From Hungatella effluvii (GTDB lineage: Bacteria; Bacillota; Clostridia; Lachnospirales; Lachnospiraceae), in the NCBI RefSeq assembly GCF_003201875.1, contig NZ_QJKD01000003.1, positions 434,001 through 498,000 of the forward strand: 64,000 nucleotides of DNA. The letters are read 5' to 3'. The translations under genes were made by a program, and so were the position numbers. The notes beneath the pieces were generated by a model. It was not told the origin of the DNA and ran no database searches. It was given only the letters and a program-made list of their open reading frames with translations. Shown here one piece after another: positions 50,234 through 59,354 of the stretch. Numbering within the stretch: position 1 is the first letter of the stretch; the number at the start of each line of letters is the position of its first letter.

Positions 50234-51382
50234 TTACCATTCTGCCACACTGCCATCCTGATGATGCCACACCGGATTTTTCCAATGATGAGGAGCCCCA
50301 TTTTCTTCCACCACCAGTTCCCGGTTCACCAAAACTCCCAATCCAGGCTTTTGCGGCAGCTTCACATATCCGTTATCAAATGTAAAATCATCCTGATTAT
50401 GCACATAATCCAGAACACTTTTCCCCACATTATAATGGATGCCTATACTCTGCTCCTGAATCACTGCATTATAACATACCGCATCCACCTGCAGACATGC
50501 AGACAGTGCAATAGGCCCAAGCGGACAGTGAGGGGCAAGTGCCACATCATAGGCTTCTGCCATGGACGCTATCTTTTTTACCTCTGTCAGCCCGCCAGCA
50601 TGTGACAGATCCGGCTGAATGATAGAAATACCGCCGGCCTGAAACAACCGTTTGTAATCCCATCTGCTATAGAGACGTTCACCAGTCGCGATAGGAATAC
50701 TGCAGCAGGCTGCAATTTCCTTGAAATCCTCCATCTGCTCACAGAGTACTGGCTCCTCTAGAAACATAGGATCGAATTCCTCCAGTTTTTTTGCCAGTAC
50801 CTTGGCCATAGGTTTATGGACTCTTCCGTGAAAGTCAATAGCAATACCAAAATATTTATCGGTCTGTTCCCGGATAGAAGCTACCCGCTCCAATACTGCA
50901 TCCACTTTTTTATAGCTGTCAATGTACTGCAGTTCCTCAGTCGCATTCATCTTCACTGCTGTAAATCCCGCTTCTTTACGCTCTCTGGCCGCCTTTCCCA
51001 CATCCGCAGGCCGGTCTCCTCCAATCCAGGAATACACCTTCATGCTATGGCGGCAGGGACCTCCCATAAGCTCATAAGCAGGAACTCCATGGAATTTTCC
51101 TTTGATATCCCATAAAGCCTGGTCTATACCCGCTATGGCGCTCATAAGCACAGGGCCTCCACGGTAGAATGCACCACGGTATAGCAGATTCCAGATATTT
51201 TCTATATGCAGAGGATTCAATCCTGTTATATACTCTGCCATTTCCTCGACGCAGGCCTTTACTGTGGCAGCTTTTCCCTCTATTACAGCTTCCCCCCAGC
51301 CGGATATTCCTTCATCTGTGAGAACTTCAACAAAACACCACCTTGGCCTTACCAGCCAGGTATGTATCCCCACAATCTTCAA
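50234..51382 (-). CDS. dgoD: D-galactonate dehydratase
   Basis: The enzyme removes water from D-galactonate to give 2-keto-3-deoxygalactonate. The 382-residue enolase-superfamily protein has an N-terminal capping domain and a TIM barrel. The Mg2+ ligands Asp183, Glu209 and Glu235 and the catalytic His185 and His285 (FHGRVHKPMAK, LEEPV, ATGERL, APHCPLGPIA) stand at the same positions as in characterised DgoD. It is the last gene of the cluster and overlaps the aldolase gene by 4 bp (ATGA), so they are translated together. A related but different paralogue is encoded at 53005-54156. Confidence 0.9.
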   Translation of the reverse strand: MKIVGIHTWLVRPRWCFVEVLTDEGISGWGEAVIEGKAATVKACVEEMAEYITGLNPLHIENIWNLLYRGAFYRGGPVLMSAIAGIDQALWDIKGKFHGVPAYELMGGPCRHSMKVYSWIGGDRPADVGKAARERKEAGFTAVKMNATEELQYIDSYKKVDAVLERVASIREQTDKYFGIAIDFHGRVHKPMAKVLAKKLEEFDPMFLEEPVLCEQMEDFKEIAACCSIPIATGERLYSRWDYKRLFQAGGISIIQPDLSHAGGLTEVKKIASMAEAYDVALAPHCPLGPIALSACLQVDAVCYNAVIQEQSIGIHYNVGKSVLDYVHNQDDFTFDNGYVKLPQKPGLGVLVNRELVVEENGAPHHWKNPVWHHQDGSVAEW

Positions 51383-52020
51383 AGCAATCCCTCCTTTTTC
51401 AAAACATCAAGCTGCCCTTTTATATCAGTGGTAATCAGCTTCCATTTCTTTTGCAGAAATAACTCTTCCTTCACCAAAGAACTGCCTATTCCAACACCCG
51501 CAAAGCCATTTTTTAGATATTCAGCCGCATTTTTTAGACTGACACCTCCCACTGCAACAAAATCTGCCTGTGGAAATGGGCCCCTTAAGCTGTTTCTGTA
51601 ACCTATGGAGAAAGCATTAGCGGGAAACAGTTTGAGGACATGAAATCCGTAGGACAGGCTCAATCCCACATCAGATGGTGTCAATATACCAGGCATGTAT
51701 GCGATCTCTTGTTTTGCGCAGTACGCTATAACTTCCTGACAAGCGGAAGGTGACAGCATAAAATCTGCCCCCGCCTCCTCTGCTTCCCTGACCTCTCTCT
51801 CGGTCAGCACAGTTCCCGCACCCACTACAGAATCGCCTGGCAGTGTCCTTTTCATAAAGTATATCTGATCCCTTGCATGTTCCGTAGTAAATGATACTTC
51901 AAATGCCCGTATACCACCTTCATAAAGGCTCTCTGTATATGCCTGAAGCTCTTTCTCAGGAACATTGCGCAGGATTGCTATGATTTTATGCTTCGATACT
52001 ATAGCCTTCATAATATCCAT
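51379..52020 (-). CDS. KDPG/KDPGal aldolase
   Basis: The enzyme splits 2-keto-3-deoxy-6-phosphogluconate or -galactonate into pyruvate and glyceraldehyde 3-phosphate. The 213-residue TIM-barrel protein has the Schiff-base Lys130 in HVLKLFPAN, the acidic residue Glu41 in FEVSF, and GAGTVLTEREV and GIGSSLV phosphate-binding stretches. Its place between the kinase and the dehydratase shows it completes the pathway here, so the galacto-form is the likely substrate. It overlaps the dehydratase start by 4 bp. Confidence 0.9.
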   Translation of the reverse strand: MDIMKAIVSKHKIIAILRNVPEKELQAYTESLYEGGIRAFEVSFTTEHARDQIYFMKRTLPGDSVVGAGTVLTEREVREAEEAGADFMLSPSACQEVIAYCAKQEIAYMPGILTPSDVGLSLSYGFHVLKLFPANAFSIGYRNSLRGPFPQADFVAVGGVSLKNAAEYLKNGFAGVGIGSSLVKEELFLQKKWKLITTDIKGQLDVLKKEGLL

Positions 52021-52042
52021 ATTTTTTCCTCATCCTCTGCCT

Positions 52043-52993
52043 CTATCTAAGTATACATGTTTCATGATTTAATATCAGTTCCAGATCCTTTGCAGATATA
52101 AGTCCTTCAATATCTCCATGGGTCTGTGTAGCCATGGCACCTGCAACAGCGCCCATTTTTCCACATTGTTCAAGACCTTCCCGTTGAAGAATTCCGGCGA
52201 TAAATCCCGCATTAAAGGCATCTCCTGCCCCAACCGGATCAACAGGACGGCAAGCAAACGGCGAAATATGAGACAGTTGTTTATCGTCACAAACCCAGGC
52301 GCCTTCTGCTCCGTTTTTCACAGCCAGATACCGAAGCTTTCCCCCTTTAAAAAGCAGATCAGCCAGCCGCTTCACATCTTCGATTCCATATAAAAATGCT
52401 CCTTCTTCCAGTCCCATCATCACGCATGAACTTTTGCTGATCAGATCCTTCATCATAGGCCTGAATTCTTCATCTTTCCAAAGTTTCTTTCTGATATTAG
52501 GATCAAAACAGATCAGAGTTTTTCCACCATCCGCCATATCCATGATGTCATATACCATCTGCCTGCAGTTTTTGCTGAGTAGTGGGGTGATACCCGTCAG
52601 ATGTACGATATCTGCTGTTTGGATCGCCGTCTCATCCACATCTCCGGTGCACAGACAGGAGGCTGCAGAACGATCCCGGTAATAATGAACTGCTGTTTCC
52701 AGACCAGGACACATTTCTTTAAACATCACCCCTGTTCTATGGTTCTCATCCACAATAACTCCAGATGTATCCACACCTTCCGCCCTGACCATACGGATCA
52801 AAAACTCTCCAAATCCGTCAGCTCCCGTTCTGGTAATAAAAGAAGCGGAATGTCCCAGGCGGCTTATCCCTATGGCAGTATTACTCTCCGCACCTGCAAT
52901 TCGCATAGAAAAATCGGGACCATAGCGCAAAAGTCCCTGCTCTTTTGGAACCAGAGATACCATAGTCTCTCCAACTGTCACAAATCGGCTCAT
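52043..52993 (-). CDS. PfkB family sugar-acid kinase (KDG/KDGal kinase)
   Basis: The enzyme probably phosphorylates 2-keto-3-deoxygluconate or -galactonate with ATP. About 316 residues contain the PfkB N-terminal glycine region (RIAGAESNTAIGISRLG) and the C-terminal motif DPVGAGDAFNAGF, whose Asp is the catalytic base. An earlier in-frame start at 53011 exists, but AGAAGGAGGGG is seven bases before the ATG at 52993. It sits between the dehydratase paralogue and the aldolase, as expected for the second step of the pathway. Confidence 0.88.
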   Translation of the reverse strand: MSRFVTVGETMVSLVPKEQGLLRYGPDFSMRIAGAESNTAIGISRLGHSASFITRTGADGFGEFLIRMVRAEGVDTSGVIVDENHRTGVMFKEMCPGLETAVHYYRDRSAASCLCTGDVDETAIQTADIVHLTGITPLLSKNCRQMVYDIMDMADGGKTLICFDPNIRKKLWKDEEFRPMMKDLISKSSCVMMGLEEGAFLYGIEDVKRLADLLFKGGKLRYLAVKNGAEGAWVCDDKQLSHISPFACRPVDPVGAGDAFNAGFIAGILQREGLEQCGKMGAVAGAMATQTHGDIEGLISAKDLELILNHETCILR

Positions 52994-53004
52994 AGCCCCT
53001 CCTT

Positions 53005-54156
53005 CTACCACTCTCCCATAGAATGGTCATCCTCAAAATAAAGAACCGGATTCGCCCAGTTACCATCATACTGCAGTTCTTTCACAGCATACTCATCCAC
53101 ATCAATTCCAAGTCCGGGACCTTTCGGCACATCGATATACCCCTCCTGTATCACAAATGGATTTTTTAACAGCCCTACTCCTAAGTCCAGCTTTTCTTCA
53201 TGCGTTGGGTGCTCCTGTGCTGTAAAATTGGATATCGCTGTGTCCAGCTGAAGACATGCTGCGAGAGCTACCGGTCCAAGGGGATTATGGGGTGCTACAG
53301 ATATATACTGATTAGCCGCCATGGCCGCAATCTTAAGCCCCTGTAAGATTCCTCCGCAATGGCAGAGATCCGGCTGAATAATATGCACTGCCCTTTTGTC
53401 AATCAATTCCCGGAAACCAAAGGTGGTAAACAGCCGTTCTCCTGCTGCGATAGGGATAACGGTTTTCTGGCTTACTTCTTTCATTACATCCACATTTTCC
53501 GGAAGAACAGGCTCTTCCACAAACATAGGATGATATGGCTCCAGCTCCTTCATCAGCAATGGAGCCATAGCCGGACTGACTCTGCCATGGAAATCAATGG
53601 CTATATCCACACAATTTCCGGCGGTCTCTCTCATTACTGCTATTCGGCTGACGATCTCTTCCACCTTCTTCCAGGTATCTACATGTCTGATAGGAGGATT
53701 CACCATAGATGTTTTTAATGCTGTAAAACCGTCATCTACTCTTTTTTTCACCCAATACTGCAGTTCCTCTCTTGAGGGATTGTCCTTAAACGGCACTGCA
53801 TGGGCATACATTCGAACTCGATCCCTGCATCTGCCGCCTAAAAGCTGCCAGATCGGCACTCCCAGTTTTTTCCCCTTTATATCCCAGAGTGCCTGCTCGA
53901 TCCCACTGATGGCACTGCATAAGACACCGCCTCCCCGATAGAAACCGCCTCTGTACATCCTGTTATAAAGCGCCTCGATATTGTCTGGATCTTCTCCAAT
54001 CAGCCATGTGGAAAATACATGGATCATTTCCTCCACTACAGTGGCTTTCCCCTCCAGCGTAGGCTCTCCCCACCCGGTGATCCCTTCATCCGTACTGATT
54101 TTCACCAGCATCCACCTCGGACGGACCTGATAAATCTCAACATTTGTAATTTTCAT
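53005..54156 (-). CDS. Enolase-superfamily sugar-acid dehydratase, DgoD paralogue
   Basis: The 383-residue protein has the same fold as galactonate dehydratase and keeps the metal ligands (Asp188, Glu214 in FVEEPV, the Glu of AAGERL) and the first His (FHGR). It differs at active-site loops: RVSPAMAP instead of RVHKPMAK, CHCGG instead of SHAGG, and APHNPLGPV instead of APHCPLGPI. A different but related aldonate substrate or stereoisomer is therefore likely. It precedes the kinase gene by 11 bp and follows the permease genes, within one operon. Paired dehydratases are unusual for a single-substrate pathway. Confidence 0.82.
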   Translation of the reverse strand: MKITNVEIYQVRPRWMLVKISTDEGITGWGEPTLEGKATVVEEMIHVFSTWLIGEDPDNIEALYNRMYRGGFYRGGGVLCSAISGIEQALWDIKGKKLGVPIWQLLGGRCRDRVRMYAHAVPFKDNPSREELQYWVKKRVDDGFTALKTSMVNPPIRHVDTWKKVEEIVSRIAVMRETAGNCVDIAIDFHGRVSPAMAPLLMKELEPYHPMFVEEPVLPENVDVMKEVSQKTVIPIAAGERLFTTFGFRELIDKRAVHIIQPDLCHCGGILQGLKIAAMAANQYISVAPHNPLGPVALAACLQLDTAISNFTAQEHPTHEEKLDLGVGLLKNPFVIQEGYIDVPKGPGLGIDVDEYAVKELQYDGNWANPVLYFEDDHSMGEW

Positions 54157-54163
54157 TCTTCAC

Positions 54164-54991
54164 TCATCCCTTCACTGCTCCGGCTGTCATACCAGATATA
54201 ATCTGTTTTTGCATCAGCAGATAGAATACTAACATAGGGAACATAACGATGCACATAATGGCCAGCATCACGGACCAGTCCAGGCTGAATTCCCCGATAC
54301 ACTGGTGAAGCTCCAACAGCAGCGTCAGATTCTTTCTGGAACTTAAGAACAGGCTGGAAAGTACGAAATCATTCCAGATCCACATGGTCTGAAATATGAT
54401 AAGTGTCGCGCTGGCCGGCTTCAAAAGCGGAAAAACCACCTTCCAGAACATCTGCCACGGCCTGGCCCCGTCGATCAGCGCTGATTCCTCCATATCTACC
54501 GGCATAGAACGGATGAAGCCCTGATACATAAATACTGCAAAGGATACCCCTGCCGCATATACCAGGATGAGTCCCGTCTTCGTATTGATCAAATGCATTT
54601 TCTTCATAACAGAAAATATCTGAACGATAAGCACCTGGGTGGGTACCATATAACCAATGAGAAAATAAACCGATAAGAATCTGGTGAGCCGGTTATCGAA
54701 TCTGGTAATTGGATAAGCTGCAAGTCCCCCTAAGACTACGATTAAGAAAACCGATACGATTGTAATAACTGCCGAATTATAAAGGGACTGAAAAAATTTC
54801 ATCTGCGTAAAAGCTTTTATGTAATTATCTAAAAACAAGGTATCCGGAAGTCCCCAGGGATCCTTTAGCATCTGGCTGTATGGTTTAAAAGAGTTAAGCA
54901 CCATATAAATCATGGGACTCAAAAACACCAGTGTAAAGAGAACAAGCAGGATCTGCCAAACTGCCGAAGACCATCTTTTCTTATTCAGCAT
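54164..54991 (-). CDS. Sugar ABC transporter permease, MalG type
   Basis: The 275-residue protein has six membrane helices, the EAA loop EESALIDGARPWQMFWKVVFP, and a C-terminus (MTAGAVKG) typical of MalG relatives. It overlaps the preceding MalF-type gene by 7 bp, so both are translated together. It forms the pore for a galactonate-related oligosaccharide or glycoside; this substrate is inferred from the operon. No ATPase gene is present in the cluster. Confidence 0.9.
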   Translation of the reverse strand: MLNKKRWSSAVWQILLVLFTLVFLSPMIYMVLNSFKPYSQMLKDPWGLPDTLFLDNYIKAFTQMKFFQSLYNSAVITIVSVFLIVVLGGLAAYPITRFDNRLTRFLSVYFLIGYMVPTQVLIVQIFSVMKKMHLINTKTGLILVYAAGVSFAVFMYQGFIRSMPVDMEESALIDGARPWQMFWKVVFPLLKPASATLIIFQTMWIWNDFVLSSLFLSSRKNLTLLLELHQCIGEFSLDWSVMLAIMCIVMFPMLVFYLLMQKQIISGMTAGAVKG

Positions 54992-55866
54992 AAATTTTCC
55001 TCTCTCTTTCTGGAAACCCGCAGCTGAATCACTGCAACCACAAGAATCACTGCAAAAAAGACAACTGCCATGGCAGAAGATTTTCCTACCATTTTTTCCC
55101 CGATTCCTGTCTGGATAATGAGCTGCGTCATAAATGTGGTCCTGTAACCGGGACCGCCTCCTGTCAGTGCATAAGGCAGCGCATAGATTTTCAGCCCATC
55201 TATAATAATCAGCATCATACTGATGGTCATTGCAGGAGCCAAAAGCGGAAATGTTACATAACGGAATATGGCAAAGCCTGATGCACCGTCTATCTTTGCC
55301 GCCTCATAATACTCTTCTGAAATCCCCTGAAGCCTGGCCAGATAAATGCAGGCGTGCCAGCCGGTAAGCCTCCAGACATTGGCTATAATAATAGATACCA
55401 TAGGAAGAAGCCCCTTAGATAGCCATTTTACAGGTTCAATACCCAAATTACCCAACAATGCATTCAGTACACCGTTTTTTGTAGGACCGAAAAACAGCTG
55501 AAAGATATAACCAATAATCAGTACACTGGGAACTGATGCAAAGAAAAAAGCGGACCGCAGGAAATTTCGGATTCGAAATCCTGCATGAAAAACCAGTGAC
55601 AACGGTATAGCCAACGCCGTAATGATCACCGCATTAAAGAAACAGAATACAAAGGAATTTCCAAGAGCTGCCATCATAGCCTCTGACTGAAATATCCTGA
55701 TATAATTTTTCAAACCCACAAAATCAATCTGTTTTGAGTACCCATCCCAGTTTGTAAAAGAATACGCAAAGCTCAGCACAATGGGCACGATGAGAATAAC
55801 AGTATACAGCAAAAATGCGCCGATAATAAAATAAGTAAATTTCTTAAAAAATCTGGGATTAAGCAT
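54985..55866 (-). CDS. Sugar ABC transporter permease, MalF type
   Basis: The 293-residue protein has six hydrophobic helices and the EAA loop YEAAKIDGASGFAIFRYVTFP. It is the partner of the MalG-type protein encoded with a 7-bp overlap downstream and follows the binding-protein gene by about 86 bp. Import of the substrate of the adjacent catabolic enzymes is inferred. Confidence 0.9.
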   Translation of the reverse strand: MLNPRFFKKFTYFIIGAFLLYTVILIVPIVLSFAYSFTNWDGYSKQIDFVGLKNYIRIFQSEAMMAALGNSFVFCFFNAVIITALAIPLSLVFHAGFRIRNFLRSAFFFASVPSVLIIGYIFQLFFGPTKNGVLNALLGNLGIEPVKWLSKGLLPMVSIIIANVWRLTGWHACIYLARLQGISEEYYEAAKIDGASGFAIFRYVTFPLLAPAMTISMMLIIIDGLKIYALPYALTGGGPGYRTTFMTQLIIQTGIGEKMVGKSSAMAVVFFAVILVVAVIQLRVSRKREENLC

Positions 55867-55952
55867 ATCTATTCCTCCATATTGCAGATAATGCTGCGGC
55901 GGAGCATCTTAAACTGCAAAGATTATCTCCATCCGCAGCATTACTACAGCGC

Positions 55953-57284
55953 TTATTCGTCCTTCAACTCTTTTAACTTGTCCTGCATTTCCTGAATAAA
56001 GGTATTGCAGTCAATTTCCTTTAACAACAACTGCTGGCTTCCTGCAATCAGCTGCTGCTGAAGTCCTGTTCCATAGGTATCCCAGTTGCCCTGAGGAATA
56101 TATACATTGATCTTGCCATCAGAGTATAAACCAGCGACCTCCTTGAGAATCGGATCAACATTTGACTCTACTCCATTCATGCCAATCACATATCCATTCA
56201 TGTCCTGATACAACTGTACAATATCGTCTCTTGAAATGAAGTTTAAGAACAACTCCGACTGCTCCTGATACTTTGTTTCTGAACTGATGGCCATGGCACA
56301 GTCTACTGCACCGTATACCACCTTAATATCTGTGCCAGTTCCAGGCATAGGGAAGAATCCAATCTCAAATTCAGGATTTAACTTCTGTACTTCCTTCAGA
56401 TGTCCTGCATGTCCCGCCAGCATACCAGCATTTCCAGTAGCAAACTCGCTGAAAAACTCCTGAGAGCTGACACTGACCAGATCTTCGTCGATGTAACCTG
56501 GAAGAATCAGATCCTGATACCATTTTTCGATGTAGGGACCCCAGCCGTCAGCAAATGTCTTCGTTCCATCAATTACTTCCTGATGATAATCCAAATCATT
56601 TGCCAGATAATCATTCATAAACGGCCCGAGAAAGCTATCCCAGAACCACTCCCCCCGTTCAATGATCGGTCTTGTACCATCTGCCTTTAAAGCTTCGCAT
56701 ACCGTCAGAAACTCATCCCATGTTGCAGGAGCTTTTAACCCAAGCTTCTCAAAAATATCCTTATTGTAAAAATATCCACCTACCCAGGTTGTCGGCGCAA
56801 AACCATAAACCTTACCGCCTTCTTCGTAAGTATTCTTATTAACCTCTACCAGTTTGGATACTGCCTCTGTTCCAGATATATCAGCACAATACCCATTTTT
56901 AATCATCTCAGATTTGTTCTCTGCTGCAATATAGAACACATCCGGAATCTCACCTGTAGAAGTCAGTACCTGCATCTTTTCCAGATAATCGGCCACAGGA
57001 GCCGCATATTGGAATTCCACTTTAATATCAGGATATTCCTTCTCAAAAGCGTCTAAAATCGGCTGGAACTTTTCCTGTGGATACCAGGATAAGAATGTCA
57101 GGGTACAGGGGGCCATTTCTGCCTTTTTAGTCTCGGTGTTCTGACTTTCCTTTACAGCCTCTGTCACTGCCTGTGTCGCTTCTGTCCCCTGTGCTGCGGT
57201 TGGTTCCCCCTGATTTCCTGCACATCCTGTCAACCCGCCAAGTAAGGATGCCGCCAGCAGTAAACCAAAAAATCTTTTTTTCAT
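55953..57284 (-). CDS. Sugar-binding lipoprotein of an ABC importer
   Basis: The extracellular family 1 solute-binding protein of about 443 residues has a lipoprotein signal (GGLTGCAGN, Cys21), a Thr/Glu-rich linker and CTLTFLSWYPQEKFQPI as the first strand of the binding fold. The frame can be extended to 57326, but the signal peptide begins at the ATG at 57284 after an AGAAAGAAGG site. It captures the substrate for the two permeases. It follows the glycosidase-like gene by 80 bp. Confidence 0.9.
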   Translation of the reverse strand: MKKRFFGLLLAASLLGGLTGCAGNQGEPTAAQGTEATQAVTEAVKESQNTETKKAEMAPCTLTFLSWYPQEKFQPILDAFEKEYPDIKVEFQYAAPVADYLEKMQVLTSTGEIPDVFYIAAENKSEMIKNGYCADISGTEAVSKLVEVNKNTYEEGGKVYGFAPTTWVGGYFYNKDIFEKLGLKAPATWDEFLTVCEALKADGTRPIIERGEWFWDSFLGPFMNDYLANDLDYHQEVIDGTKTFADGWGPYIEKWYQDLILPGYIDEDLVSVSSQEFFSEFATGNAGMLAGHAGHLKEVQKLNPEFEIGFFPMPGTGTDIKVVYGAVDCAMAISSETKYQEQSELFLNFISRDDIVQLYQDMNGYVIGMNGVESNVDPILKEVAGLYSDGKINVYIPQGNWDTYGTGLQQQLIAGSQQLLLKEIDCNTFIQEMQDKLKELKDE

Positions 57285-57364
57285 AACATACCTTCTTTCT
57301 TTTGTTTTCTGATTAAATTTTAGCATAACGATTTCTGTATGAACATGACTGATACTTTAACTCT

Positions 57365-59272
57365 TTAGCAAATATTCTTTTCCTCTTTGTCATATCCTAC
57401 TCTCTTTGCTAAAAACTCTTTTCTCAATATTTTCAGCCTGAATGCATGATGCCATACTACCAGCCATTCTGATACGCCAAAGTATTCTCCCTTTTTCGTA
57501 TGCCATCTGGTCTGTAAAAAGCCCTCATCCTGCGCTCCCCTTGGTCTTCTCTGTCCTTTAATCACCATTCGCCCGTCCGACATGTTATATAAGCTGTTAT
57601 TCCAAACAGCTTCTGCGCGCTCTCTCCATACCGGATCTCCTGTCAGGCTGCTTAATTTCATCCATATTTCATAGAAAACAAGCCCATAACAATCAATATG
57701 GTGGTGCTGTACAGATACTGCGGTCCCACCTCTTGTAAGATAGCCCAGCTGCCCCAGTATAGAATTTTCAGGAAATACCACATCATAATGGTACTGCCAG
57801 GTGGCCAGGTAACGGCTCACCACCACCGCACGCTCCAAATCCAGTTCTTTTCCCTCTATTTCATAGAGCCGGACCGCTGTCTCCAGCAGCGGTATCGCTG
57901 ATTCCTTATCTACGCAGCAGGTATCCAGAGCCCCCGCTGTAGTATATCCATGTTCCATAAACTCCCTGTAATAAAACTCAAATGCCTTTCTTGCCGCTGC
58001 CACATATTCCGGCTTCTTAAATTCCATGTAAGCACCGCACAACCCGCTTGCCAGATAACATCCTACGGTTCCATCCTGATCTGAACATGTACCATCATTA
58101 TACCAGGCCTTCCCCAGCTTTCCGTCCTTTCGCTGTACTGACGTAATGAAATCGCAGAGCCGCTGCACTATTGTCAGATAGCTTTTTCTGTCAATTCCGG
58201 CTTCCAAAAGTACATGATAAGCTTCCAGATATTCCTCTATGACACTGTACAAATTAGCTGCATCATGTCTTTCATCCCTGTTTTCCGTATCGTCCTTATA
58301 TTGTAAAACACGGTCATATCTGCATCGGAACAGCCCATTTGGCAGTACAGCCTTCTCAGCCCAGCAATCCAGTACCTTTAACCCCTTTAGAAGATCGGAG
58401 TTGTCCCCGTCAATCAAAGCTTTGCAGATTAGGGATACAGCCAGTGACGCATGCTGTCCCACCCAGCCAATCTCCAGATAATCTCGTTTCTGCTTCCAGC
58501 CTCCATTTTGCCAGGTCAGCCCCATAGCGAAACCAGCCAATCCATTCTCTTCAAAATAAGCGCTGTCCTTAATAAAGGAAAATCCCAGATCCCACACACT
58601 TCGCCTGTCCATTACAATCTGGCTTTCTCTTTTAAAATACTCCCACGCTTTTTGTACATATACATCATAATCATACCCCTCTGCAGATGAACGTTTTTTC
58701 AGTACCACTACCGCACTCACTCTGATGGTACCACTCTTATTTACATAAGGATCGATATAGTTCCGGTCTTCATAAGTATCTCTCGCACAGTAAATGACCG
58801 GCCCCTCCTGTTCCGGAAATAACAGCCTGGCAGTCATCTGTCCTTTTTCTTTTGTAAAGGAGCATGAGGCAGTTAAATTACTGGAAGGCTCTGCCCACAT
58901 TCCAAATGCAGTCTTCTCGCTCTGACAATACAGTCCCGCCGGTATCCCGGCTCTATGCGAGGCAAACACCCACGGCTCTCCTTCATGAACCAGTCCTTTT
59001 GGTTCCAGACCATCTCCCCAGGAATTACCGTGATAAAGGACTCCTGGTATCATATAAAATCCCACCGGCTCCACCAGCTTAAGAGCCATATGTATGGTTT
59101 CAAAATCCTCCCTGTCACATTCCCCGCTAAATACTGTTCTGGTCCAGCAAAAGACCCCCTCCTCTATTTCTTGCCAGTCCTCCCGATAATGAAATCCGGA
59201 AAGCGGCTCTGCCACAGCCACTACCCTTCCCTCACAATAAATCTTCTGTTTTTCCACATAAAATAAGCTCAT
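57365..59272 (-). CDS. Glycosidase-like protein of the galactonate cluster (alpha/alpha toroid)
   Basis: The protein of about 635 residues has no signal peptide, so it is cytoplasmic. An N-terminal beta region (about 1-200) is followed by a helical region with repeated Trp, Tyr and His stretches (GWVGQHASLAVSLICKAL, RHDAANLYSVIEEY, GALDTCCVDKESAIP, VQHHHIDCYGLVFYEIW), consistent with a six-hairpin glycosidase fold. I cannot name the family or the substrate. The start ATG at 59272 follows AAAGGAGGA; a longer frame to 59401 would overlap the YesN-type gene. Its position suggests it opens a glycoside that contains the sugar acid used by the dehydratases. Confidence 0.6.
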   Translation of the reverse strand: MSLFYVEKQKIYCEGRVVAVAEPLSGFHYREDWQEIEEGVFCWTRTVFSGECDREDFETIHMALKLVEPVGFYMIPGVLYHGNSWGDGLEPKGLVHEGEPWVFASHRAGIPAGLYCQSEKTAFGMWAEPSSNLTASCSFTKEKGQMTARLLFPEQEGPVIYCARDTYEDRNYIDPYVNKSGTIRVSAVVVLKKRSSAEGYDYDVYVQKAWEYFKRESQIVMDRRSVWDLGFSFIKDSAYFEENGLAGFAMGLTWQNGGWKQKRDYLEIGWVGQHASLAVSLICKALIDGDNSDLLKGLKVLDCWAEKAVLPNGLFRCRYDRVLQYKDDTENRDERHDAANLYSVIEEYLEAYHVLLEAGIDRKSYLTIVQRLCDFITSVQRKDGKLGKAWYNDGTCSDQDGTVGCYLASGLCGAYMEFKKPEYVAAARKAFEFYYREFMEHGYTTAGALDTCCVDKESAIPLLETAVRLYEIEGKELDLERAVVVSRYLATWQYHYDVVFPENSILGQLGYLTRGGTAVSVQHHHIDCYGLVFYEIWMKLSSLTGDPVWRERAEAVWNNSLYNMSDGRMVIKGQRRPRGAQDEGFLQTRWHTKKGEYFGVSEWLVVWHHAFRLKILRKEFLAKRVGYDKEEKNIC

Positions 59273-59354
59273 TTCTGTCTTCCTCCTTTTAAGAAGAGTA
59301 TAAGAAATGAGCCTTCGGCAGGAAATGATGAAAACAACTTTTTCTTGCCTTATC